A model generated the notes under the pieces. That model did no database searches. It saw nothing but the letters and a program-made list of their open reading frames with translations, and was not told where the DNA came from. DNA of 64,000 nucleotides from Salvia splendens (Eukaryota; Streptophyta; Magnoliopsida; Lamiales; Lamiaceae), in NCBI RefSeq assembly GCF_004379255.2, contig NC_056046.1, positions 6,448,001-6,512,000 of the forward strand, written 5' to 3'. Shown piece after piece: positions 35,142 to 45,900 of this stretch. The position numbers and the translations under genes were made by a program. Each line of letters starts with the position of its first letter. Positions within the stretch are counted from its first letter, which is position 1.

Positions 35142-37223
35142 TGCTTGGTGGTGCCGATCTGACTGCTCGGCACTTCTAAGCGCAATTTGCAGACATTCCT
35201 TTGCTCTCTTTTGGTCACCTCGGATGACCGCTATCCCTCCTTTAGTAGGGATCTTGATGGTGAGGTGATAAGTGGAGCAAACGGCCCGAACTGTGTTGAG
35301 CCAGTCTCTTCCCAGGATGATGTTGTACGGGGACCGAGCTTTCACCACGAAAAACTCAATCATCGTACTGGAGCTAGTAGGCGCTTTCCCCACCGTGATC
35401 GGAAGGCTGATAATACCTTCAGGGCGGGTGTCCTCCTGGGCGAAGCTCTTTAGGGGAAGCGGAGCCGGACTGAGCCGAGCTGGGTCCACTTCTAGTTTGT
35501 CAAAGCACTCTTTAAAAAGAATGCTAACCGACGCTCCTGTATCCACAAACACCCTGTGGATCAGTTTGTTTGCCACTCCGGCTTGGATGACAATGGCGTC
35601 TTGGTGAGGAGAGATGGCCGGGACGGGATCAGCAGCCGAGAACGTAATCACTTCGTCCTGCTTCAGCCTTTTATGCGTTGGCTCCTCTCGATTGGAGCCT
35701 CTGCGCTCTGACTTTAGGGACGACTTGGTCTTCCCGGCAGGGAGCGCGTCAATAGTCTGGATTACTCCATCATATTGCGGCTCGTCATCGTCTTCGGGAT
35801 CCGGCTGCCTTTTCGGATCCTGAGGAGCGCAGTTCGCACCACTCTGCTTTTTATTCTTCTTTGGCTGCTTGCTTTGGTATTTTTTCAATGTCCCTGCCTT
35901 CACAAGAACATCGATACCTGCAGCCAAGTTTCTGCACTCCTCAGTATCGTGACCGTGGTCTTGATGGTAGGAGCAGTAGCTATCCTGTGGTCGGCGCGCG
36001 GCTGATTTCGTCATCCGCTTTGGCTTTTCGAATAGGTCAGAGTGCAGTTCGAAAATTTCCGCTCTCGGCTTGTTCAGCGGTACGAACTGAGCGGGCGGCT
36101 TCTCGGGATTGAGACGAGGTCCCAATCTGTCTTGCACCGGAGCCCTTTGAATTCTTTCAAATGGAGTCCGGCGAGGATGCCCCTGATCGCTATGATCGGG
36201 CTTCCTTCTGTCTCCTCGGGTCGATGAGCTGTCTAACGACCGTTTGCGACGGTCTGCCTCATCGGCCCGGGAGTACTGGTCCGCAATGTCCCACATTTCC
36301 TGAGCTGTCTGCGGACCGCACTCAACGAGCTTCCTGTAGAGAGCTCCGGGCAGGATTCCATTTTGGAATGCCGAGATGACAAGCAGATCGTTGAGATCGT
36401 CTACTTGCAGGCATTCCTTGTGGAATCTTGTCATAAAGTCGCTGATTTTTTCGTCGCGACCTTGACGAATGGAAAGCAGCTGAGCCGAAGTGATTCGGGC
36501 TTCCGCTTTCTGAAAGAACCTCCTGTGGAAGGCATCCATTAGATCTCGGTAAGATCTGATGCTGCCCTGGGGGAGGCTATCGAACCACCTTCTCGCGTTC
36601 CCGATGAGCAGCTCGGGAAACAGCTTGCACATGTGGACCTCGTTGAGACCCTGGTTCGCCATGTTATATTGATAGCGCCCCAAGAAATCGTGAGGGTCCA
36701 CGAGCCCGTCGTAAGTCATCGACGGAGTTCGGTAGTTCTGTGGTAGGGGAGTTCGGGTGATGTCGTCCGAGAACGGAGTCTTCAGTGCTCCGTACACGGC
36801 GAATCCGACATCTCTTCGGTATGGAGGAGATTGAGTTCTCCTGTGATTCCGGTACCGAGGAGGAACTGGAACATGTTGGGGACGGGGATTCTTTCTCCTG
36901 GGAGATGCGACACTACTGCGGTAGTGACTTTCTTGTGCGGAGGGAGAAGGAGAATCCGCCGTTTTCGTCTCCGGCTGCTTTTGGCTTTTTTGCAGGAAGG
37001 TTAAGAATTCCTCCTGCTTCGCCGCCAAAAACTGCTTGACAGCCTCATTCAAATCGGGCTGCTGGGAAGACTCAGTGGGACGATTTTTGGAGCGGCTTGT
37101 TCCTTCGCCATGAGAACTGGTGGTGGATTTATCCCTAGGCTGTTTTCCAGACCTATGGGATGGATTGGCTTCCTCCTGGTTCTCACGGGCAGGAATACGG
37201 GTACTCTGCGATCTGGTATGCAT
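35139..37223 (-). CDS. Tat gag-protease polyprotein
   Basis: 694 residues from the first ATG after the primer site (MHTRSQ). The capsid region (about 160-330) holds ARRWFDSLPQGSIRSYRDL and ISDFMTRFH. A zinc-knuckle-like CSYHQDHGHDTEECRNL lies near residue 425. The aspartic protease motif VDTGASVSILF is near residue 580, and GRDWLN closes the protease. It forms the particle and processes the polyprotein in the cytoplasm. The frame ends at UAG, with pol following in the same frame. Confidence 0.95.
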   Translation of the reverse strand: MHTRSQSTRIPARENQEEANPSHRSGKQPRDKSTTSSHGEGTSRSKNRPTESSQQPDLNEAVKQFLAAKQEEFLTFLQKSQKQPETKTADSPSPSAQESHYRSSVASPRRKNPRPQHVPVPPRYRNHRRTQSPPYRRDVGFAVYGALKTPFSDDITRTPLPQNYRTPSMTYDGLVDPHDFLGRYQYNMANQGLNEVHMCKLFPELLIGNARRWFDSLPQGSIRSYRDLMDAFHRRFFQKAEARITSAQLLSIRQGRDEKISDFMTRFHKECLQVDDLNDLLVISAFQNGILPGALYRKLVECGPQTAQEMWDIADQYSRADEADRRKRSLDSSSTRGDRRKPDHSDQGHPRRTPFERIQRAPVQDRLGPRLNPEKPPAQFVPLNKPRAEIFELHSDLFEKPKRMTKSAARRPQDSYCSYHQDHGHDTEECRNLAAGIDVLVKAGTLKKYQSKQPKKNKKQSGANCAPQDPKRQPDPEDDDEPQYDGVIQTIDALPAGKTKSSLKSERRGSNREEPTHKRLKQDEVITFSAADPVPAISPHQDAIVIQAGVANKLIHRVFVDTGASVSILFKECFDKLEVDPARLSPAPLPLKSFAQEDTRPEGIISLPITVGKAPTSSSTMIEFFVVKARSPYNIILGRDWLNTVRAVCSTYHLTIKIPTKGGIAVIRGDQKRAKECLQIALRSAEQSDRHHQA

Positions 37224-37281
37224 TTTTTGGGTGGAAAAAATGGATCAAAAATTCGCTTTATCACAAATTTTGTTCTCTGTT

Positions 37282-37298
37282 TCCCACAGACGGCGCCA
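37282..37298 (-). other. Primer-binding site of the Tat element
   Basis: One base inside the LTR the minus strand reads TGGCGCCGTCTGTGGGA. The first nine bases match the TGGCGCCGT start of tRNA-Asp-type primer sites; the remainder differs, so the tRNA is not assigned. Confidence 0.7.
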
Positions 37299-37299
37299 G

Positions 37300-37879
37300 T
37301 GATGGATCCGCGAATTTCTGATGTTAGTAAATGCTGGTAGAGAATAAAGACTACGACACAAAGAATTTACGTGGTTCGATTTACTGAAGTAAATCTACGT
37401 CCACGGGAAGAAGGGAGGGCAAGATTGTATTGCTTGATCTGGGATTACAGCTTACAACACAGACTTGCTATATGGTATTTTATCTCTAGAGAGCTTAACC
37501 CTGTCTATCTGATCTAAGTCCTATTTATACATCGAATTAAGATCGTGGTTTGCAGCCCCACTAACTAGATCGTGGAAGGGTAATAACTGCTTAATAACTG
37601 CTTAACACCACTAAATAGATCGTGGGTGTAACGGAAGTCGTGGAGATCCTGCATGGGTCCATTATCTCCCAGTTCGGTCGAATACTGAGACCGAACTGCT
37701 GAACTTTGCCGATCAGCTTTTGCCGATCTAAGAAGTAGAGCTTGATTGGTTGGCTACCGAGCTGTAAGCTGGGACCGAACTCTTTGGTAATGCCGAACTG
37801 ACACTCTTCCTGGGGCTTTGGGCTGATGGGCCGTCACTGCTATTGGGCTTGCCACTAGGGTTTAGTTCGTACCCCATCA
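37300..37879 (-). repeat. LTR (5' LTR of the Tat element)
   Basis: 580 bp, apparently identical to 27081-27660. Its TATA box, read on the minus strand, is at 37520-37529 and would drive gag-pol. Confidence 0.95.
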
Positions 37880-38365
37880 CATGGTATGCACGGATACGGA
37901 ATTCCGCCGAGGATACCGCAGTTCCGCGGCGTTACGCGGAATTCCGTCACGACGGGCGTGCGGACGTCCGCCATTGCGTTGACTCCCACGGACGTCCGTG
38001 CAGAATTCCCGTTTATTGCATTTTTTTTTAATTTCTATATATACGGCTAGTTGAACTGCATTTCATTCGCACTACTTGTTTTAATTATTGAAATGTTTTT
38101 TTTTATTTGGTGAAATGTACTTTTTTTTATTATTTAATGGAAATTTTTTTCCCTATTTGTCTCGAAATTTTAATTCCAAAATTGTTTAATTTGTGAATTT
38201 GTGGTTTTTGTCCTTCGGGAAGTCCTTCGGGAAGTCCTTGGGGATGTCCGCCACTGTGCAGTATGAAGTCCTTATGATATGACAGTGTAGTGGGAAGTCC
38301 GTATGACATGGCAGAAGGTGTTTTTGGGAATTCTGCGGGGAACTCCCTCGCAACTGCTGATGCTC

Positions 38366-38676
38366 TAAGCTAAAAAAAGAAAAGAAAAAAATAACACAAA
38401 TTAACCGTGGAGAAAAATAAAATGAAAATAGAATTAGATTCTTTCTTCTCCAAAATAGAAATAAAAACATCAATCAAATTGTTCAAACTAGAAAAGCAAG
38501 CGCAGACTCTCTCTCTCTCCAGCAGTGTCGCCACCTAACGACATCGTCTCTCAACATTCGCACAGAGAGAGAGAGGGAGACTTTTCTAACCCCTAAATCC
38601 ATTTCTCAGCAATCGACAAAGAGGAGACTTTGCTAAATTCTCCGATTTTCTAGGTAACCTCAAAATCCCCCCAATA
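38366..38676 (+). promoter_or_regulatory. SPL7 promoter and leader with CT/GA tracts
   Basis: Leader sequence before the SPL7 ATG. A CT run at 38507-38520 faces a GA run at 38563-38580, so the leader could fold on itself. The Harbinger MITE carrying the Tat element ends just upstream, about 310 bases from the ATG. Confidence 0.5.
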
Positions 38677-41600
38677 ATGGAGCAAAATCAAATCCCAACT
38701 CCACCTATCGAAGCCCAAATTCCGGCCGACGACCCCACCGCGTCATCCCTATTTGACTGGTCGGATTTCCTTGACTTCAACGTCGATGAGGGCCTTCACC
38801 CCTCGTCGTCGCTTCCCCACTCCGAGCAGGAGCAGGAGCAGGAGCAGGCAGGTGGGTCCGACCCGGCCCAAGAGAAGCCCGGCGCGGTGAGGAAAAGGGA
38901 CCCCAGATTGCTGTGCTCCAATTTCCTGGCCCGGGTCCCCTGCGCTTGCCCCGAATTGGACGCCAAGCTGGCTGAGGAGGAGCGCCAGCTCCCCAGTAAG
39001 AAGCGGACCCGGGTAGCCAGGGGGCCCAGTGGCCCGGCCCGGTGCCAGGTGCCGGGCTGCGAGGATGATATCTCTGAGCTTAAAGGGTATCACAAGCGTC
39101 ACCGTGTTTGCTTGCGTTGCGCGAATGCGGTCTCTGTGGTTATTGATGGCGAGGCCAAGAGATACTGCCAGCAGTGTGGAAAGTATGCTCCTTTTTTTCT
39201 TCTTCATTTAAGTTGCTGATGGATTGATTGCGATGTGGAAAGTTGGGATCTTTTTTCTTTTTGGATTAGTGGGATGGTGCGTATTGTGTTTAATATTTAT
39301 CAGGATAATCTTGAAAATTGTAGTAATGGATTTGGCGTTCGTCAATGCTTATATAGTGCTCTTGGAAAGGTGATTTCTTGATTACGTTGATGATGGGATG
39401 TGCAAAATCGTTGGTCAAGATGTGATTTTTACTTGTGTGGTGTTTTCTTGATTTTGTGTTGGTGACTAATTATGCCTTGATATGCTGGAAATGGATTGAA
39501 TTCCTTTTTTTTGTTGCGTTTATTGTCATTTAGTGCCGGATTATGTGCTTCACTGCCACTTCTTTGGATGCCAAAATGTAGCATTTGTGAATCTTGGTTT
39601 GAAGAGTTTGGCATCTACTAGCTTCTAGAGATATGGCAGTGGTTTCGACTTCATGTCCCCCTCATTTATGAAGTTGGGCCTCATTAATTAAGTCGGCCCT
39701 TTCGAAAGATGACCATGATGTTCATGCATTCAATTTTGCAGATGAAGTTGTTTTGATGAATTAATTGATATTGAAAGCTACTGTTGCAGGTTCCACATCT
39801 TGTCAGATTTTGATGAGGGCAAACGTAGTTGTAGAAGGAAACTAGAACGTCACAATAACAGACGTAGAAGGAAACCGCATGATTCTAAAGAAGGTACTGA
39901 AAAGGAATCTCAACCGATAATCTTGGCTGATGATCTCAGCGGCGATGATGATGATACTGGAAAAGGTATGCTGCAATTACCCTCCAACATACCATCTTTA
40001 TTTCATTCAGTTAGACAAGTGACATTATTCTTGATCTCCACTTAAATGCTTGTCTCCAACTTTTAGGGTGACTGGGTATACTAATTCGTTTTTCTTGTCC
40101 AGATGGAATAAGTTTGAATGGTCAGATTGAAGAGAAGGAGCTTTTGCTGGAGTCAGACGGGCAGGTCTCTGTTCGAGGCTCACAGAATCTCCAAAGCGAT
40201 AGTATTGTATCATTATCCACCTCTGGCGAACCTCATGCCAAAGCTGATACACAGGATCCGGCATTCAAGCAGTCTCCACCCTACTGTGACAACAAGAGTA
40301 GTTTTTCCTCCGCGGTATGGCCATGCATTTATTTATTTTTTTGGTAAATCATGGCTTAATTAAGTTGCTGTTGTTTGATATTTTTTGCAGTGCCCTGCAG
40401 GTAGGATCTCATTTAAGCTCTATGACTGGAATCCAGCTGAATTTCCTCGACGCCTTCGACTTCAAGTATTCTAGTTGTTACAGTTCAGTTTACTTAAACT
40501 GCTTCTTTAAGTTAAATGTGCGTGGAGTTATTATTTTATACGCTGGTACATGTATTTGTAGATATTCCAATGGTTGGCTAGCATGCCTGTTGAGTTGGAG
40601 GGGTATATCCGTCCGGGTTGTACAATCTTGACTGCTTTTATTGCAATGCCAGAACCAGTGTGGCGTAAGGTACATGGCTTTTTGATTGTTTTGTCATTTT
40701 CTTGATAAAATACTTCTTCGTTTATTTTTGTTTTGCATTGATCAGTTATTGGAGGAACCGGCTTTATGCATCAAAAATCTTGTTTCGTCACCAGGGAGCC
40801 TTTTGTCGGGAAGAGGCGCAATGCATGTTTATCTGAATGACATGATTTTTCGAATCACAAAAGGTCTGTTGGCAGAATATTCATTATCTCAATGCGAATT
40901 ACTACTAAATTGCCTTTGGTGACGGTGATAGCTTTTTTATTTATATTTTTGGGTCTCTTGTGAAAACAGATGCGACTTTGGTACATGAGGTTAAAGTAAA
41001 GCATCGAGCTCCAAAGCTTCATTACATTTATCCAAATTGCTTCGAGGCTGGCAGGCCAATGGAATTCATGGCCTGTGGAAGCCATCTACTTCAACCAAAC
41101 TTCCGGTAAGATTGATGCATTACTTTGAATAAAAAAATATGGAGCGAAACTATCATCTAAAATTTGCGCGAATTAGAATACTTATTTTCTAATTGGTAAT
41201 GAATATCTCTGTTATCCTGCATGATTAGTCGTCTGATACATTGCATGCAGGTTTTTAATATCATTTGCTGGACAGTACCTAGCATATAAAATCCGTGTTT
41301 CATCTCCGTGTGAGAAAGGCCACGCCAATAGTGCTGACCATCAGCTGTTGAAGATATATGTCCCTCAAATTGATATTGCCCTTTCTGGCCCTGGTTTTGT
41401 CGAGGTGAGTATACTTGCTAACCTCTACCCTTATCCCGTTTTGCTCGATGTTGCTATCTAATTTTCTTGTTCTACCCTTCTTTCTGTACAACGCTTCCGA
41501 CATTATAGAGGCTCGTTTATTAATTAACAATTTTCGCGCTGTAAACTTGCTTTCTTGAGTGAAAATTAACTGCTGTGGTTACTGTTGCACGTCTTTCTTA

Positions 41601-42554
41601 CATAGATGGCTCCCTATCTGCAGGTTGAAAACCAGTCTGGTTTGTCCAACTTCATCCCGATCCTCGTTGGTGACAAAGAAACGTGTGCAGAAATGGTGAT
41701 CTTGCAACAAAAGTCTGCAACACCCTTCTCCTCCTCCTCCCAAGAACTAGAATGTTCTCCTCCACGGCCTGCATGCGAAGTTCTCGCTTCACGGCAAGCT
41801 GAGTTCTCAGAGTTCGTCTTAGATGTAGCGTGGCTGCTGAAGAAACCGGCATCAAAGCAAAAGCTGACATCGTCCCACATTCTAAGGTTGAACTGTTTAT
41901 TGAAGTACTTGATGGAAAAGGAGTCTACAGTCGTTCTGGATGGACTATGTTGCTCGTTGAGATCTGCAATGGACAACGATTTGGTTGATAGCGACTCTGT
42001 TTCCGACCTGAGGCTATTACAGAAAAATATGAACACTGCTCGGAGAAGGCTCGCTCCTAGATCACATCAAAAAGTTGTTGCCGATACCCCTACACCAAGT
42101 GGAAACTGTTGCAGCCACAGCTCGAAAAATGATGCCTCGTCTCTCATCCCGTCATCTAATCTGGTAAATCCACGCGTCTTTACATTTTTCATACCATTCA
42201 ACGAGTACTCGTGCAAATAATCGCGTTGGTTATAACATACAGAACTTTATCTCTCAGGGTCTTCAGAGAACGGTGAAGAAACTGATCGGGCTCGTGAGGC
42301 CCCGGCCCTCTTTAAATGAAGACACGACGACAGTTCCTCTTTTGCAAGACGAAGTGATCATGAACGTCGATCTTCAGGAGAGGCCGAGTAGGTCTTGGAG
42401 TTCAAGAACGCTTTCTACTTGGCGGCTCCTTGTAATGGCGGTGATGGCCGTCGGTGTCTGTTTTGGAGTGTGTGCGGTCGTGGTCCACCCTCAACGGGTT
42501 GGCCGGATCACATCGACCATACACAGCTGCCTGTTCGACAACTCTGGTCGCTGA
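38677..42554 (+). CDS. SPL7: SQUAMOSA promoter-binding-like protein 7 (copper response)
   Basis: Ten exons, 773 residues: 38677-39182, 39790-39965, 40103-40314, 40391-40465, 40562-40669, 40746-40863, 40970-41105, 41251-41404, 41624-42163 and 42258-42554. The SBP domain (about 122-198) binds GTAC cores with two zinc sites: [20 protein letters not shown] and YCQQCGKFH, with a basic [18 protein letters not shown] signal. Exon 1 ends inside the second zinc site, as in other SBP genes. An acidic [12 protein letters not shown] motif lies near residues 23-34. The conserved C-terminal half ([29 protein letters not shown]) and a predicted membrane segment near the C-terminus ([20 protein letters not shown]) fit long clade SPL7. 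SPL7 switches on copper-uptake genes when copper is low. All phases close. Confidence 0.95.
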
Positions 42555-42942
42555 CCTATCTCTTGGGCCGTAGGAGGTGCCGGATCCATCTGTAAATTTA
42601 CTCGCTCACTCAACTATGGTTGAGGTTCGACCTATAAGGCGTTGGCTGGTTTACTTGCTTCTGAAAATAATGTATAAGCATTTGTTTTTGTTGTGTAAGT
42701 AATTTTTTGGGGGAAAAGGGCAACAGCTCTTAACTAGAAATCATAATTTGTTTGTACTAGGATCTTGTTTCAGAATAAAAGCATTTAAATTGGAATTTGA
42801 TAATATCCAAACACAACTTCAGTCTTTCTCAACCAGATAAGAATTCCCACATTGAGAAATCACTAGCGATCTTGAAAATATTCTCACAACCTTAAACTTG
42901 TGACAAAATAGATTACTATTGCTTCTTTTTCCTGCATTTTCT
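42555..42942. other. Convergent spacer between SPL7 and AHP
   Basis: SPL7 (+) and the AHP gene (-) end tail to tail about 390 bases apart; both 3' untranslated regions must lie here. An AATAAA (42775-42780) fits SPL7 polyadenylation. Confidence 0.6.
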
Positions 42943-45900
42943 TCAGCGGAATTCGTTCAATATGGGAATTGTTCCACCTGCTGCCACAATTTGTTGCTCC
43001 AACTGTACAAAAAAAAACACGACAAATCACTATCCGTATTGACCTAGTTGTAGAGTGACTAATACTTGAACGTTGTGATTATAATTATTTCAGAAAAAGA
43101 TACGAGTATCAATCTTGGGTCGCAATAGATGCGTTTTGGACTCGTGGGATGCATGTATTTCGTTCAAGTCACGGTGGAGTGTGGACAGAACGAACGAAAT
43201 GTTTGAGATGTACACGAAAGCAACTATACAAAGTGCTAATCGTTTTCGAATGTACGTGAATGCAATGGTAGATGTGCATCTAGTTTTCAAAACAGATTTT
43301 AACGACAACGGGACAAATGGCACATTTCAAATGTACATGAAAGCAAGTGCATTCGATTTTCCAAAATGTCTTAAAACTGCGTTGTACGTTCTGGTCAGGA
43401 ACGAAAAACACATTTCAGATGTACATGGATGCAACTATACAAAATCGAATCTGATGATAGAAGTTGTGTGGTGCTAACCCGTAGCAGCGCCTCGAGTTTG
43501 GTTTTGACTAGCAAGTATTCTTGCTTCACTTGCTGCAAGCATCCCAAACACCTAATATTTCAACCATAAATTTCATCACAACTCAATGCATTTATCAGAA
43601 TGGAGGCTAAAATCTCAAGAAAAACGCCCAACCCTTCGACGTTCTGTTCTTCACAGAAGCTGCGGAAAGCAATGCAAGTGTTCTTAACTCTCTGTGCACC
43701 AATGCTGTCAAACCAAAAAACAACAAGTTCCTTGATGTGGATAATACTGGTTTGTAAAACAGATCAATTTCGCACGCAAGTTCAAATTAATTACCCAAAT
43801 ATTATCACTAACTGCAAGAATACAGCTTCGTGTGTAGTATTTTAGGTGTCGATCCACAGGGAAGGGAATGATTATTAAAACTTAACACTAAACAAAGCAT
43901 AAAAAGGTTCGATTTTTGGTTTTGATGATTAATGACACTAAGTTAACAAACTAACTACGCAAGGATTTTAAACACGAGAAAAACAGGTCACTCCAAGTTG
44001 CTCCTTAGACTCGAATCATTCTACACATTTATCACACACAAATTTGGGATTAACTTATCAACCTAATCGCTTGCACTGAACATGTTTGCGACGTATAATT
44101 CACAGTCAGCTGAACACTTGTTCCATGAATTAATTTTCGAAGGCATTCAACTCCTGCGGAAGCGCGGGAATCTAACATCATCTACTATACGAGCTTACCT
44201 AATCCACTATCAAATTATCCTCTGAACAATTTTAATTTGATAGCATAACAATTGATTAATCCATCCATGTCTATGTTAAAGAGACAATAAACAAGGATTA
44301 GATATCTATCACAAAAGATGCCTCTAAAGTAATAGAATTACGCATTAAACACAATCAATGATATCAAACATGAGTTCAAAAGTGTAGAAGCATTCTAACG
44401 AGTCTAATTCACAACTTGGAGCAACAAATGAGCCTAGCCTTGATACATGATAAATTCACTGATTAAAACCGTAGAAGGCATGCTCTTTCGGAGTAGAATT
44501 GGATGGTGGAGTCGAATCGTCGGAGTGTCGGGTAGATTTTCCTCCTTCTCTTCTCTTCTTCCTTCTTCTCCGTTCTGTCTTTTTTTCTCTGTAAAATTCG
44601 TCCCCTTTCTCCTCTTCTTTCCTCTAACTTATCCCCTCCTTTTCTGAAATAACTGCCATTTAGAAGTTACTCGGCAAATACGCCCGACCGGGCGAATTTA
44701 ACGAACGAAACGCCCGACCGGGCGAAAGGCTTCTAGGGGTATCGCGGTGAAACGCCCGACCGGGCGTTTTGTGTCGTCACTAACCGCCCGACCGGGCGAA
44801 CTTTCTGGAATCCTTATGCGTAACGCCCGACCGGGCGTTTTGAAGCTCAGAATCGCCCGACCGGGCGTTCTCATGCTTTGCCCATTTCACCTGCGAACTT
44901 CCAGCTTTCACTCTCCTAAACTTCCCTACAAATACACTTTGATGAGTGACAAGTACATGGAAAGTGTGTAGTTTAGGGGGGAAAATATAAGAAATATGCT
45001 TCGCATCAAATACCCCCAAACTTAAGCTCTTGCTCGCCCCGAGCAAGATACATTTTCAGCACCAAGACTCAACCAAATCTAACCCGCAAAGATTTTCATC
45101 ACAAAGAATCATATAGGGACGTGAGTGACAAAATTTAAACCCCCAACACTTCCAACCGAGATTTCCCACTCTCAAGAACAAGCACTCATCCCCCTAGAAC
45201 TTCAAGTCAAGGTACACTTCAAAGTAAGTCCAAGCATATGATCAAACAACTCAAACCGTCATCATCAACTCATCAAGCATTACTAATCACATAGACTCAC
45301 GGATTTCAAATCGAACTTTTTCAACTCTACCAAGCTATTGATACAACATCCACAAGCATCAACGATAAGGTCCAAGGTCTTCGTTCAAGGTTGTAATGGG
45401 GCTAGGGACGAGGTAGGATAGTATGGATGGTGAGCTCAAAGGCTACACATTTGAGTGCCAAAATCTTCCCTCCTACAACTTCCTTCCAAAGATCAAACAA
45501 CACAAAATTACAACTCAACTCACACTCCCCCAAACTTGAGATCTATTCTAAACAAGATCACAACTTAACAAAAAGAAGTTCTAACTTTATTCTCAAACTT
45601 TTTATTCTTTCTCTTTTCTCTTTTCTCTTCTTTTGTCTTTCTTTTGACAAGACCTCGACTTTTGCGAATTTGGAGGTCGTCTTTTCCTCTTTTTTTTTTC
45701 TTTTTCTTTCTTTTCTAAGAACTTCCTTCCTTTCTCATAACATCAAGTCTAGGAAAATCTATACTTTACAATTCACCACCCCCACACTCACAACTCAAAA
45801 CACCAAGCTCAACTTGTATTTAGCACTCAAATAGTAGCAAGGTCAATCGATTAGGCTAAAGTTAGGCTTATTTAAGTAGCTAAGTGTTTGGCTAAGTGTT

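Larger units (their letters stand above)
27081..37879 (-). mobile_element. Full-length Tat-lineage Ty3/gypsy LTR retrotransposon
   Basis: A 10,799-bp element with 580-bp LTRs that look identical by eye, 5-bp target duplication CATGG (27076-27080 and 37880-37884) and TG...CA ends. Read on the minus strand the order is LTR, primer site, gag-protease, stop, RT-RNaseH-second RNaseH-integrase, a non-coding part with tandem repeats, antisense genes, polypurine tract, LTR. The second, archaeal-type RNase H before integrase and extra ORFs between pol and the 3' LTR are known marks of the Tat lineage. Intact frames and matching LTRs imply a very recent insertion that may still be mobile. Confidence 0.95.
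26998..38365. mobile_element. Harbinger-type MITE split by the Tat retrotransposon
   Basis: The left end GAGCATCAACAATG and the reverse of the right end GAGCATCAGCAGTTG form the terminal repeats. TAA lies on each side (26995-26997 and 38366-38368), fitting the 3-bp duplication of PIF/Harbinger elements. The interior carries repeated GGACGTCCGCCATTG and GGAATTCCG words. Without 27081-37884 it would be about 564 bp with no coding capacity. Confidence 0.72.

Noticed and set aside
43115..43477. 120-codon plus-strand frame
   Set aside because: It lies in the AHP intron and an exon on the other strand, with internal small repeats and no family resemblance.
44681..44867. CRISPR-like array of short palindromic repeats
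   Set aside because: It lies in a plant LTR, the repeats are 14 bases, spacers are irregular, and both LTRs carry the same copy.
45427..45834. 135-codon plus-strand frame in the Athila element
   Set aside because: Phe/Leu/Ser/Thr low complexity from CT-rich non-coding DNA.
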